In this document: piece after piece, positions 51,641 through 59,713 of the stretch
Position numbering within the stretch: the stretch's first letter is position 1
How the letters are laid out: the number at the start of each line of letters is the position of its first letter
Assembly (NCBI GenBank): GCA_963840435.1
Contig: CAWIYY010000010.1
Span: forward strand, 248,001 to 312,000
Source: Bog-473 sp963840435
GTDB lineage: Bacteria; Actinomycetota; Acidimicrobiia; Acidimicrobiales; RAAP-2
Direction: 5' to 3'
Length of the DNA: 64,000 nt
Translations under genes and position numbers: made by a program
Notes under the pieces: generated by a model
The model's database searches: none
What the model was told of the DNA's origin: nothing
Seen by the model: only the letters and a program-made list of their open reading frames with translations

Positions 51641-53284
51641 GTGCCAGCGAGCGTGCTCTTGGGAGAGGTGAACGTCAGCCGGACACAGGAGATCGTCGGC
51701 CTGGTCGCCATCGTCCTGGCCCTGGTGCTGGTCGGGCTGATCGCCGTGCTCCTCGGGCGCCGCTCGGGGCGCCGGGCCATCTCCCAGCGGGTCTCCGCTC
51801 TGGGGACTCGCCTCGGTCTCGACCCACCTCAAGACGAGTACAACATCGAGACCTCGCTGGCCTACCTCGAACAGGTCACCGGCGGGGCGGCCCAGGCGGT
51901 GACCGAGGCCAGCTCGGATGCGATCCGGCTGCGTCGCTCCCTCGACACGCTGACCCAGGGCGTGGTGCTGTGTGACGAGAACGGAACGGTCATCTACCGC
52001 AACGGCCGGGCCAACGCCTTGATGGTCAGCCGCCACGGCGACGCCCTGGCCGCCCAGGCGGTGACCGAGCTGCTCGAGGATGCCTGGCACGAGGGATCGG
52101 CCGAACGCACGCTCGACCTCTACGGACCGCCGCGACGGACCCTGCAGGTGCGGGCCCGCCAGATCGACGACGGCCGGCGGCCGTTGGGCGTGATCGCCCT
52201 GATCGAGGACGTCTCCGAGCGGCGCCGGCTCGAGGAGATCCGCCGTGACTTCGTGGCCAACGTGAGCCACGAGCTCAAGACGCCCATGGGGGCCCTCGGC
52301 CTGTTGGCCGAGACGCTGGTTTCCGAGCCCGATCCCGAGGTGGCCCAACGCCTGGCCGGGCGCATCCACAACGAGGCGTTCCGGGTCAGCCGCATCATCG
52401 ACGACCTGCTCGACCTGTCACGCATCGAGTCCGAGGAGGCGCCGCCTCGCGAGCCGGTCCTCGTCAACCTGGTGATGGCCGACGCGATTGAGCGGGTCCG
52501 GGCGACGGCCGACCAGCGAGGGATCGAGATCGTCCTGCACGAACCGTCACCGCCCGTCGCCGTCATGGGCGACCGTCGCCAGTTGGTCTCGGCGATGCAC
52601 GCGCTGCTCGAGAACGCCATCACCTACTCGTATGACAACTCAAAGGTGGTGGTGACCGGCGCCGTGCACCGGTCCAACCCCAACCTGTCGCACCCCTCCC
52701 TGTCCCACGGCAGTCGAGAGGTCCCCGGGCTGGGCGACATCGACACGGGTCAGCACGTCGATCTGGCCGCCCTGGCCGAGGTGCAGGCCTCCGAAACCAT
52801 GTCCGACGAGAGGCGGCCCACGACGCAGCCGGTCGCGGTGGTGAGAGAGTCCGTCGAGCCCGTTTTCACGCCCGAGATCCTCGAGCAGTACAGCCCGCCG
52901 ACGCAGGCCGAGGCCCTGGCCAACGCGGCCACGGGTACGTCGGGCCCACCACCGGGGGCAGACGGCGAGGGTGGGACCGGGACGAACTCCCCCGAAACCG
53001 TGTCATCGGCGCCCAGCTGGCGTATCGAGGAGCGCGACTCGGTCCGTCTCTCCGTGCAGGACCACGGCGTCGGGATCCCCGCCCGCGATCTCGACCGGAT
53101 CTTCGAGCGTTTCTACCGGGTCGACCACGGTCGCAGCCGCGTCACGGGAGGCACGGGACTCGGGCTCTCCATCGTGCGCCACGTTGCGAACAACCACCAG
53201 GGCTGGGTCGACGTGGAGTCGCGCGAGGGTGAGGGTTCTACCTTTACGCTCGTGCTGCCCATCCAGGCGGAACGAGTCGTGTGA
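51641..53284 (+). CDS. sensor histidine kinase (SenX3-like)
   Basis: A 547-residue kinase started at GTG 51641 (an in-frame GTG at about residue 10 is an alternative). One membrane helix at about 18-38 is followed by a PAS-like domain at 100-190, HisKA with the phospho-acceptor His in FVANVSHELKTPMGAL (His210), and an HATPase. The N box is at 323-333, G1 DHGVGIP at 474-480 and G2 GGTGLGLS at 503-510. About 118 residues (341-458), hydrophilic and Pro/Ser/Glu-rich, are inserted between N box and G1. The response regulator follows with a GTGA overlap. SenX3-RegX3 controls phosphate genes in mycobacteria; here the signal is not known. Confidence 0.92.
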   Translation: MPASVLLGEVNVSRTQEIVGLVAIVLALVLVGLIAVLLGRRSGRRAISQRVSALGTRLGLDPPQDEYNIETSLAYLEQVTGGAAQAVTEASSDAIRLRRSLDTLTQGVVLCDENGTVIYRNGRANALMVSRHGDALAAQAVTELLEDAWHEGSAERTLDLYGPPRRTLQVRARQIDDGRRPLGVIALIEDVSERRRLEEIRRDFVANVSHELKTPMGALGLLAETLVSEPDPEVAQRLAGRIHNEAFRVSRIIDDLLDLSRIESEEAPPREPVLVNLVMADAIERVRATADQRGIEIVLHEPSPPVAVMGDRRQLVSAMHALLENAITYSYDNSKVVVTGAVHRSNPNLSHPSLSHGSREVPGLGDIDTGQHVDLAALAEVQASETMSDERRPTTQPVAVVRESVEPVFTPEILEQYSPPTQAEALANAATGTSGPPPGADGEGGTGTNSPETVSSAPSWRIEERDSVRLSVQDHGVGIPARDLDRIFERFYRVDHGRSRVTGGTGLGLSIVRHVANNHQGWVDVESREGEGSTFTLVLPIQAERVV

Positions 53285-54066
53285 GCAGGACCATGGACAA
53301 GGAGAGGAAGGCCTCGAAGAAAGTGCGCAGCGCGCCCGGGGACGGAGGTCTCGTCAAGGTTCTGCTCTGCGAGGACGAGGAATCCTTCGTCGACGCGCTG
53401 GTGATCGGCCTGACCAACGAGGGATTCCGCGTGAGCGTCGCCCGGGACGGTGCCGAAGCGCTGAGCCTGTACGACGAGATGAGCCCGGACATCATCTTGC
53501 TCGACCTCATGCTGCCGAAGATCTCGGGCATCGACGTCTGTCGCAACATCCGCGCCCGCTCCTCAGTCCCCATCATCATGGTCACGGCCAAGGGCACCGA
53601 GATCGACACCGTCGTCGCGCTCGAGGTCGGCGCGGACGACTACGTCACCAAGCCCTATCGCCTGCGCGAGCTGGTGGCCCGCATGCGCGCCGTCCTGCGC
53701 CGGGCCCCCGGCGGTCCCGAGTCCTCCGACGCCGGCTCGCTCGAGTTCGGCAGCGACGGCACCTGGGAGGCCAACGGCATCCGGGTGGACTTCGACCAGC
53801 GGCGGGTGTTCGTCCGTGGCGACGAGGTCCACCTGCGCCGCAAGGAGTTCGAGCTGTTGCGCCTCATGGTGGAGAATTCCGGCCGGGTCCTCACGCGTGA
53901 CCTGCTCATCGACCGCGTCTGGGGAACCGACTACATCGGCGACACCAAGACGCTCGACGTGCACATCAAGCGCCTGCGGTCCCGCATCGAGGCCGATCCG
54001 TCCTCGCCGGTCCTCATCACCACGGTGCGTGGCGTCGGCTACCGCTTCGCCGCTGACAGCAACTGA
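53281..54066 (+). CDS. OmpR-family response regulator (RegX3-like)
   Basis: A 261-residue regulator. The receiver has the acidic pair in LLCEDEESF, the phospho-acceptor Asp75 in ILLDLMLPK, Thr in IIMVTAKG and Lys124 in YVTKPYR. The DNA-binding winged helix follows at about 160-258 (LRRKEFELLRLMVENSGRVL, DVHIKRLRSRIE, VRGVGYRF). The called start GTG 53281 overlaps the kinase stop; the first 24 residues are charged and not family-like, so translation might begin at a later codon. Its transcription should be linked to the kinase. The gene ends before tandem repeats. Confidence 0.93.
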   Translation: MSRTMDKERKASKKVRSAPGDGGLVKVLLCEDEESFVDALVIGLTNEGFRVSVARDGAEALSLYDEMSPDIILLDLMLPKISGIDVCRNIRARSSVPIIMVTAKGTEIDTVVALEVGADDYVTKPYRLRELVARMRAVLRRAPGGPESSDAGSLEFGSDGTWEANGIRVDFDQRRVFVRGDEVHLRRKEFELLRLMVENSGRVLTRDLLIDRVWGTDYIGDTKTLDVHIKRLRSRIEADPSSPVLITTVRGVGYRFAADSN

Positions 54067-54076
54067 CGCCAGCGGC

Positions 54077-54124
54077 CAGTCGGCCGGTGAATCAGTCGGC
54101 CGGTGAATCAGCCACCCGTGAAAT
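54077..54124. repeat. 16-nt tandem repeat (two exact copies plus a degenerate one)
   Basis: CAGTCGGCCGGTGAAT occurs at 54077-54092 and 54093-54108, then as CAGCCACCCGTGAAAT at 54109-54124. It sits immediately after the response regulator stop. Together with the next array it fills the gap between two convergent genes and may serve as a transcription-stop or mRNA-stabilising region. Confidence 0.75.
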
Positions 54125-54133
54125 CAGTCCGTC

Positions 54134-54185
54134 TGAGAATCTCGGCTGAGAATCTCGGCTGAGAATCTCGGTTGAGAATCTCGTC
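54134..54185. repeat. 13-nt tandem repeat, four copies, self-complementary core
   Basis: TGAGAATCTCGGC occurs at 54134-54146 and 54147-54159, then TGAGAATCTCGGT at 54160-54172 and TGAGAATCTCGTC at 54173-54185. Each unit contains GAGA-A-TCTC, so every copy can form a small hairpin and different copies can pair with each other. It lies between the convergent response regulator and MBL genes, next to the 16-nt repeat. Confidence 0.8.
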
Positions 54186-54192
54186 TCGAGTG

Positions 54193-54928
54193 TCAGACGG
54201 TCAGCCGGCTGAAATCGTCGGGGACGGTCACTCCGGGGAGCGAGGCCAGGTCGACCTGCTCGCCGAGGTGGGTGAGGACGAGATGGAGGTCCGGATGGGC
54301 CGCCTGCAGGGCCCGCACCGATTCCTCGTCCATGTGGCTGGTGGGTGCGCCCGGCGCCGCTGTGGCGGCCGTTGCACTCGACGACCAGGGTGGCGGACTC
54401 CCGGGCCAGTTCGCTCAAGCCGGCGCAGGGCGTGGTATCGCCCGAGTAGGCCACCACACCGTCCTCGCGCGAGAAGAGGTAGCCGAAGCAGCGCAGGTAG
54501 GGGACGTGGACGACCTCCACCGCCCGGAAGCGCAGCGGCCCCGCCTCCTGCCACGAGCCGTCGACCTCGACGAAACGCAGGTCGAGCTGCGCGTGCGCGA
54601 ACTCGAGGACCGAGGGCACCTTGCCCACCTCCATCATCTCGGCCAGGTGCGCCTGCGTACCGGGCGGGCCGACGACGTGGAGAGTGCGCCCGCCCCCGAT
54701 CTCTGCGAGGGCCTCCAAGAAGAAGGGCCACCCGAAGCAGTGGTCCGCGTGGAAGTGCGAGATCACGACCACCTCCACGTCGGTCACCGAGAACCCGCAG
54801 CGCCGCAGGTTGGGCAATGCCGTCGGGCAGGGCTCGACCAGCACCGAGGTGTCCATGACGAAGCTGTTCCAGTAGCGGCCGGGCGGGGCCAGGAAGTTGC
54901 CCGTGCCCAAGAAGGTCAGCTCGGTCAC
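54193..54928 (-). pseudogene. MBL-fold hydrolase (RNase Z-like), frameshifted
   Basis: From GTG 54928 the product is a metallo-beta-lactamase-fold protein: TELTFLGTGNFLAPPGRYW, the metal motif ISHFHADHCFGWPFF, and VVAYSGDTTPCAGLSELA. After VVECNGRHSGAG (near 54350) the family-like ending continues in the next frame, SHMDEESVRALQAAHPDLH, then LVLTHLGEQVDL, to TGA 54193. The shift fits one extra G in a GGG run (54350-54352). The rejoined protein is about 244 residues. The start overlaps the MDMPI stop by 4 nt, so it is the third gene of the serS operon. An assembly indel is possible. Confidence 0.82.
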
Positions 54929-55638
54929 CGCGTGTCGGCCAGCGAGAGGAAGGCGGCCACCAGCATGGGGTCGCCCAGCACCGCCGAGTCGGGCACGGGC
55001 AGGCGCCGGTAGAGCATGAGCACCAGGTCCGAGGCGGTGGCCTGCAGCTCGGCGGCCCGCCCGCTGGACCCGCCGGTCGACCCGCCCCCGACCCGCCAGC
55101 TGGCCCCGGTGTCGGTGGCGGACAGGGTGACAGTCCCGCTCAGGGCGTCGGCGTCGGCCCCCACCATGATCTGGATGAACTCGGGCACGCCGTCGCTGGC
55201 CAGCTCGGGCCGGAGCGAATCCACCAACCCGGTGGCCAGTTCGGCGTCCCAACGGTGCACCGCGGCCTCCTGGGCCTGGTGCCGTCCGACGGCGCCGGCC
55301 GTGCGCGGCTCGCCCCACCAGGTCCAGCACGGAGCGTCGGGCCCGGCCTCGCGCAACGCACCCAGCAGCGAATAGCTACACCAACCCAACCAGGCCAAGA
55401 GGTCGCGGTCACCGGGTACCGGAGTCAGCTCACCGCCCGAGCGCTCCTGCGCGTTGGCCGCCCGCACGTTGGCGCCCCAGTACCACTGGACGACGCCGAT
55501 GTGGTGGGCCAGGTCGCGCACCGACCACTCCGGGCAGGACGGGCATCGGGTCTCGAGGTCGGCCGTGGCAACGACGTCGCTCAGCAGCCGGCTGTCCTCG
55601 CCGATGGCGTCGACCGCGTCCTCGAAGCCGAAGCTCAC
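54925..55638 (-). CDS. maleylpyruvate isomerase-family mycothiol-dependent protein (TIGR03083-like)
   Basis: A 237-residue DinB/MDMPI-fold protein started at GTG 55638, overlapping the serS stop. The N-terminal four-helix part has the expected metal-site pattern: WSVRDLAHHIGVVQWYWG with the first His, and QEAAVHRWDAELATG with a second His-Asp. The C-terminal 80 residues carry the SCP2-like beta domain (ALSGTVTLSATDTGASWRVG, LYRRLPVPDSAVLGD). Members use mycothiol, the actinobacterial thiol, though the substrate of this subgroup is unknown. It links serS and the MBL gene in one operon. Confidence 0.87.
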   Translation of the reverse strand: MSFGFEDAVDAIGEDSRLLSDVVATADLETRCPSCPEWSVRDLAHHIGVVQWYWGANVRAANAQERSGGELTPVPGDRDLLAWLGWCSYSLLGALREAGPDAPCWTWWGEPRTAGAVGRHQAQEAAVHRWDAELATGLVDSLRPELASDGVPEFIQIMVGADADALSGTVTLSATDTGASWRVGGGSTGGSSGRAAELQATASDLVLMLYRRLPVPDSAVLGDPMLVAAFLSLADTR

Positions 55639-56939
55639 GGCGCCTTGATCAACAGTTCGCCGCCGACGTAGGGGGCCAGCGCCTCGGGCAGGAGCACCGT
55701 GCCGTCCTCCTGGCGCCCGGTCTCCATGAGGGCGGCCCAGATGCGGGGCCAGGCCAGCGCCGACCCGTTCACCGTGTGCACCAGCTGCAGTGGCCCGCCT
55801 TCGGCCGGCCGGAAGCGCACGTTGGCCCGCCGGGCCTGGTAGTCGCGGAACCACGAGACCGAGGACACCTCGAGCCAGCGGTCGACCCCCGGGGCGTAGG
55901 CCTCGAGATCGAAGGTGCGGGCCGAAGACCCGCCCAGATCGCCGGTGCACAGGTCGAGCACCCGGTAGGTGAGCTCGAGCTCCTGGAGCATCGACTCGGC
56001 CCGGGACAGGATGTCGGCCTGCGCGTCGAGGGCGCCGTCGGGCGCGGCGTAGGCGAAGAGCTCCACCTTGTCGAACTCGTGCACGCGCAACAGGCCTCGT
56101 GTGTCGCGCCCGGCCGACCCCGCCTCGCGGCGGTAACACGGAGTCGAGGCGGTGAAGCGCAGCGGCAGCTGCGCTTCCTCCAAAATTTCGCCCCGGTGCA
56201 TGGAGGTCAACGGGACCTCGGCGGTGGGGATCAGCCACAGGTCGTCCCGCTCGATGTGGTAGGCGTCGTCGGCGAACTTGGGCAGGTGGCCGGTCGAGGT
56301 CATGGTGTCGGTCAGCACGACCGTGGGCGGACGGATCTCCTCGTAGGCCGGCGCGTGACGGTCGATGGCGAACGCGGTCAAGGCCCGCAGCAGCCGGGCC
56401 CCCGCGCCGCGATAGAGCGGGAACATCGAGCCGGCCAGGCGCGCGCCGCGCTCCATGTCGAGCAGATGCAGGGCCTCACCGATCTCCCAGTGCGGCACCT
56501 GCTGGTGGTCGAGGCGTGCCGGCTCGGGACGGCCCTGCTCGATCCCGGGCCACCAGCGCCGGACCTCCACGTTGTCCTCTTCGCCGACACCGGTCGGTGC
56601 GTCGTCGGCCGGGATGTTGGGCAGGTAGAGCAGCCCGGTGCGCACCGACTCCCAGAGCGCGTCGACCTCCGCCGCCGCCGCCCGTTCCTCCTCGCCCAGC
56701 CGGCGGCTGTGCGCGGCCAGCTCGGCGGCCCGCGTCTCGTCCCCGGCCCGCTTGGCCTGCCCGACCTGGCCCGAGAGCTCCTTGACCTCGTGGCGCAGCG
56801 CTTCGGCCGCCGCCAGTTGGGCCCGGTGGGCCGCGTCGGCTGCGATGATCGCGTCCACCTCGGATGCCTCCACCCCCCGCCGGGCCAGCGCGGCCTTCAC
56901 CGCATCGGGTTCCTCACGGAGCAGCCGGATATCGATCAT
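55635..56939 (-). CDS. serS: seryl-tRNA synthetase
   Basis: A 434-residue class II aminoacyl-tRNA synthetase that charges tRNA-Ser. The N-terminal 110 residues form the long tRNA-binding coiled coil (LAAAEALRHEVKELSGQVGQ, RRLGEEERAAAAEVDAL). The catalytic core has motif 2 RFTASTPCYRREAGSAGRDT with RGLLRVHEFDKVELFAYA, and motif 3 NGSALAWPRIWAALMETGRQ near the C-terminus. Length and order fit the bacterial enzyme. The start ATG 56939 is preceded by TACTTT about 8 nt upstream, and the stop overlaps the MDMPI gene. Confidence 0.98.
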   Translation of the reverse strand: MIDIRLLREEPDAVKAALARRGVEASEVDAIIAADAAHRAQLAAAEALRHEVKELSGQVGQAKRAGDETRAAELAAHSRRLGEEERAAAAEVDALWESVRTGLLYLPNIPADDAPTGVGEEDNVEVRRWWPGIEQGRPEPARLDHQQVPHWEIGEALHLLDMERGARLAGSMFPLYRGAGARLLRALTAFAIDRHAPAYEEIRPPTVVLTDTMTSTGHLPKFADDAYHIERDDLWLIPTAEVPLTSMHRGEILEEAQLPLRFTASTPCYRREAGSAGRDTRGLLRVHEFDKVELFAYAAPDGALDAQADILSRAESMLQELELTYRVLDLCTGDLGGSSARTFDLEAYAPGVDRWLEVSSVSWFRDYQARRANVRFRPAEGGPLQLVHTVNGSALAWPRIWAALMETGRQEDGTVLLPEALAPYVGGELLIKAP

Positions 56940-56965
56940 TTGGACAGAAAGTAGTCTGCGGCGCC
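56940..56965. promoter_or_regulatory. 26-bp divergent promoter region, serS / ABC transporter
   Basis: The whole gap between two divergent start codons is 26 bp. TAGTCT at 56952-56957 is 8 nt from the ABC ATG, and on the minus strand TACTTT (56948-56953) is about 8 nt from the serS ATG. The two -10 elements overlap in AAAGTAGTCT. Neither gene has a Shine-Dalgarno, so both transcripts should be leaderless. Confidence 0.55.
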
Positions 56966-57985
56966 ATGCCCGCAGTCGAGGTCAGCGGCCTCACGGTGCG
57001 CTACGGCAGCACCGGCCCCCCGGCCGTCGACGGGGTCGACCTGGTGGCCGACCCCGGCGAGGTCCTGGTCGTGCTCGGCCCCAACGGCGCGGGCAAGACC
57101 TCCACGGTCGAGAGCCTCGAGGGGTACCGCCGCCCCGACGCCGGGACGGTGCGCGTCCTCGGGCTGAATCCCGGCACGCAGCACCGGGCCCTGACCGGTC
57201 GCATCGGGGTGATGCTCCAGCACGGTGGCGCCTACCCCATGCTCGGCCCACGCCGGGTGCTGCGTCTCTTCGCCGACTACTACCCCGATCCCGTTCCCAC
57301 CGAGGAGCTCCTCGACCTGGTCGGGCTGCGCTCGGTGGCCGCCACGCCCTGGCGCCACCTCTCCGGCGGCGAACAGCAGCGCCTTTCGCTGGCCCTGGCC
57401 CTGGTGGGCCGGCCCGAGGTGGCCTTCCTCGACGAGCCCACCGCCGGCGTCGATCCCGAGGGGCGCCTGGCCATCCGGGCCGTGGTGGCCAGGCTCAAAG
57501 AGCGGGGGGTCTGCGTCGTGCTCACCACGCACGAGCTGCCCGAGGCCGAGCGCCTGGCCGACCGCATCGTGATCCTGGCCGCGGGCAGGGTGGCCGGGCA
57601 GGGCACTCCGGCCGAGCTGGCCGCGGCGGCGACCGGCCCGCCGACCATCGTCTTCGGCGCGCCGCCGGGGTTGGACATCGAGGGCCTGGCCGTTGTCGTC
57701 GGGCCGGGCACCTCGGTCTCGGAGCCCGAGGCGGGCCGCTACCGCATTGAGGGCCCGGCCGCCGTCGGACCCGACGCCACGGCGGCGGTCGCCACGTGGC
57801 TGGCCGGCCGCGGCGTGACCCTGACCGACCTGGCGACCGGGCGCACGCTCGAGGACGTCTACTTCGAGGTGGTGGGCGGCGCCGCCCGTGACCCGGAAGA
57901 GGTGACCGAAACGCCGTCAACACGAGCACGGGAGCGGGGCCAGGGACGGGGGCGGGGGCGGCGCAGGGGGCGGGAGGCCCGATGA
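56966..57985 (+). CDS. ABC transporter ATP-binding protein
   Basis: A 339-residue ABC ATPase of the drug/ABC-2 exporter type. Walker A GPNGAGKTSTVESLEG is at about 39-54, the Q-loop VMLQHGGAYP near 88, the signature HLSGGEQQRLSLALAL near 132-147, Walker B VAFLDEPTAGVDPEG near 151-165, and the switch His in TTHELPEAE. A C-terminal extension of about 115 residues, ending in an Arg/Gly-rich tail (RERGQGRGRGRRRGREAR), resembles the regulatory domain of DrrA-like proteins. The stop overlaps the permease start (ATGA). Substrate unknown. Confidence 0.94.
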   Translation: MPAVEVSGLTVRYGSTGPPAVDGVDLVADPGEVLVVLGPNGAGKTSTVESLEGYRRPDAGTVRVLGLNPGTQHRALTGRIGVMLQHGGAYPMLGPRRVLRLFADYYPDPVPTEELLDLVGLRSVAATPWRHLSGGEQQRLSLALALVGRPEVAFLDEPTAGVDPEGRLAIRAVVARLKERGVCVVLTTHELPEAERLADRIVILAAGRVAGQGTPAELAAAATGPPTIVFGAPPGLDIEGLAVVVGPGTSVSEPEAGRYRIEGPAAVGPDATAAVATWLAGRGVTLTDLATGRTLEDVYFEVVGGAARDPEEVTETPSTRARERGQGRGRGRRRGREAR

Positions 57986-58725
57986 CGGCGCGCCCGCTGC
58001 GCGCCCAGACCGGCGCGGAGATCTTCATGACCCTGCGCCGCGGGGAGACCCTCCTCCTCACGCTGGGCATCCCCGTGATCTTTCTCCTCTTCTTCTCCGA
58101 GGTCTCCGTCGTCGCCACCCCGACGGCCAAACCGGTCGATTTCTTCGTGCCTGGGATCTTGTCGCTGGCCGTCATGTCGACGGCGATGGTCTCGCTCGGG
58201 ATCGCCACCGGTTTCGAACGCGGCTACGGCGTGCTGAAGCGACTGGGCACCACTCCGCTCGGCCGGCCCCGGCTGCTCGGGGCCAAGATCGTCACGATCA
58301 TCGCCGTCGAGCTGATCCAGGCCGCCGTGCTCCTGCCCGTCGGCGCCGGCCTGGGCTGGAACCCGGGTGGTTCGGGTGCGGCGGCCGCGGTGCCCGGCGC
58401 CGTCGGGACGATCCTCCTGGGCTCCGCCGCCTTCGCCGGCATCGGCCTGCTCATGGCCGGCACCCTGCGGGCCGAGGTGAACCTGGCCGCGGCGAACGGC
58501 CTCTACCTGGTGCTCCTGCTGCTCGGCGGCATGATCGTCCCCATCTCCAAGCTGCCGGGCGGCCTGGCCTCCTTCGCCAAGTTGCTCCCGGCCGAGGCGC
58601 TGTCGGCGGCCCTCCACGCGACGCTCGGGTCCGGAGGCACCGTGCCGGTGGAATCGTGGGTGGTCCTGGCCGTCTGGGCCCTCGCGGCGCCGCTCGCCGC
58701 CGCCTTCACCTTCAAGTGGGAGTAG
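57982..58725 (+). CDS. ABC-2 type transporter permease
   Basis: A 247-residue permease with about six membrane helices: LLLTLGIPVIFLLFFSEVS, FFVPGILSLAVMSTAMVSL, IVTIIAVELIQAAVLLPVG, VGTILLGSAAFAGIGLLMAG, GLYLVLLLLGGMIVPI and a last VVLAVWALAAPLAAAF. The FERGYGVLKRLGTTPLGR loop after helix 2 is typical of ABC-2 exporters of the DrrB type. It is translationally coupled to the ATPase gene and should form an exporter with it. Candidate cargo could be a lipid or envelope precursor, given the polysaccharide genes downstream; this is speculation. Confidence 0.93.
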   Translation: MTARPLRAQTGAEIFMTLRRGETLLLTLGIPVIFLLFFSEVSVVATPTAKPVDFFVPGILSLAVMSTAMVSLGIATGFERGYGVLKRLGTTPLGRPRLLGAKIVTIIAVELIQAAVLLPVGAGLGWNPGGSGAAAAVPGAVGTILLGSAAFAGIGLLMAGTLRAEVNLAAANGLYLVLLLLGGMIVPISKLPGGLASFAKLLPAEALSAALHATLGSGGTVPVESWVVLAVWALAAPLAAAFTFKWE

Positions 58726-58747
58726 TCCGCCCCTGGCCAGAGGCACT

Positions 58748-58762
58748 GTGCCATGGTGGCAC
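58748..58762. promoter_or_regulatory. inverted repeat GTGCCA-TGG-TGGCAC
   Basis: A perfect 6-3-6 inverted repeat in the 100-nt gap between the ABC permease and the GH16 gene. It may be an operator for the GH16 gene. It lacks a following T-run, so an intrinsic terminator is unlikely. Confidence 0.35.
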
Positions 58763-58825
58763 TGCGCCCGGCGGCCCGTGCCGGGGGCAGATCGCTCGAC
58801 GGGTCGTGGGAGGGAAGAGCCACAC

Positions 58826-59710
58826 GTGGAGGGCTTACCGCGCCGCCTGGTGCTCGGCGGAATCCTGGCCCTCCCCGTCGTGGCGCTGGCCGAGTGCGGC
58901 GGCGCGGCCGACGAGTCGAAGCAGTCCGGCCGGCCGATGGCGTCGACCACCACCGTGACCGGCCCGGTCGGGCCCGGACCGACCGGTGTGCCCGGCGACT
59001 GGCGCATCGTCCTCGACGACGATTTCGACGGCACGGCACTCGACTCGTCGCTCTGGAACACCCAGTACCCCTGGGGCGAGGACAACAATGGCGACGGCTC
59101 GGAGAACTGCTACCAGCCGTCGAACGTGTCGCTCGACGGCCAGGGCCACCTCGTGCTGAGCGGACAGCGGGGCGAGGTGCAGGGCACCGGAAGGAACGGA
59201 CGGCCCAAGTCGTGGCCCTACAGCTCGGGCCAGGTGAACACGTTCGGGAAGTTCTCCCTCACTCACGGCGTGCTGGAGGTCCGGGCCCAGGTCCCGGCCG
59301 GGCTCGGGACGTGGGCCGCCTTCTGGTCCCTGCCGGCGCGCGGGTCGTGGCCGCCCGAGGTCGACGTGATGGAGGTCTACGGGGTCGCTCCGGGCATGGT
59401 CGACATGACCTACCACTGGGGGACGGCGCATAGGCCGAGGGAGAAGGACTCCGAAACCACCCTCCCGAGTGGCGAGGCCTTCGCCTCGGACTTCCACGTC
59501 TTCGGGTGCGCCATCTCCGCGGAGGCCATCACGTGGTATCTCGACGGGGTGGAGCAGTGGTCCTTCACCCGGGTGGCCAAGATCGCCGAGCTGGTGCCGC
59601 TCTACGTCGTCTGCAACCTGGCCATCGGCGGCGCCGGGGGTGACCCCGACGGCACGCCGATGCCGGTGCAGTACGTCGTCGACTACATCAGGGCCTGGAA
59701 GGCCGCCTGA
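58826..59710 (+). CDS. exported glycoside hydrolase family 16 protein
   Basis: A 294-residue beta-jellyroll glycosidase started at GTG 58826 behind GGGAGGGAAG. The N-terminus (PRRLVLGGILALPVVALAEC) is a signal peptide with a twin-Arg start and an imperfect lipobox LAEC, so a lipoprotein is possible. The mature part has WNTQYPWGEDNNGDG, the catalytic WPPEVDVMEVYG with the ExDxxE motif near residue 185, and VVCNLAIGGAGGDPDG near the end. GH16 enzymes cleave or transfer beta-1,3- and beta-1,4-glucans and galactans. It is convergent with the deacetylase-like gene, next to polysaccharide-synthesis genes. Confidence 0.9.
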   Translation: MEGLPRRLVLGGILALPVVALAECGGAADESKQSGRPMASTTTVTGPVGPGPTGVPGDWRIVLDDDFDGTALDSSLWNTQYPWGEDNNGDGSENCYQPSNVSLDGQGHLVLSGQRGEVQGTGRNGRPKSWPYSSGQVNTFGKFSLTHGVLEVRAQVPAGLGTWAAFWSLPARGSWPPEVDVMEVYGVAPGMVDMTYHWGTAHRPREKDSETTLPSGEAFASDFHVFGCAISAEAITWYLDGVEQWSFTRVAKIAELVPLYVVCNLAIGGAGGDPDGTPMPVQYVVDYIRAWKAA

Positions 59711-59713
59711 TCG

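Noticed and set aside
54077..54185. Possible CRISPR or attachment site
   Set aside because: The repeats are 13-16 nt and contiguous without spacers, and no cas, integrase or tRNA gene is nearby.
55635..56939. tRNA-Ser gene near serS
   Set aside because: No cloverleaf or T-loop GTTCGA pattern was found in the flanks; the gaps on both sides are only a few bases.
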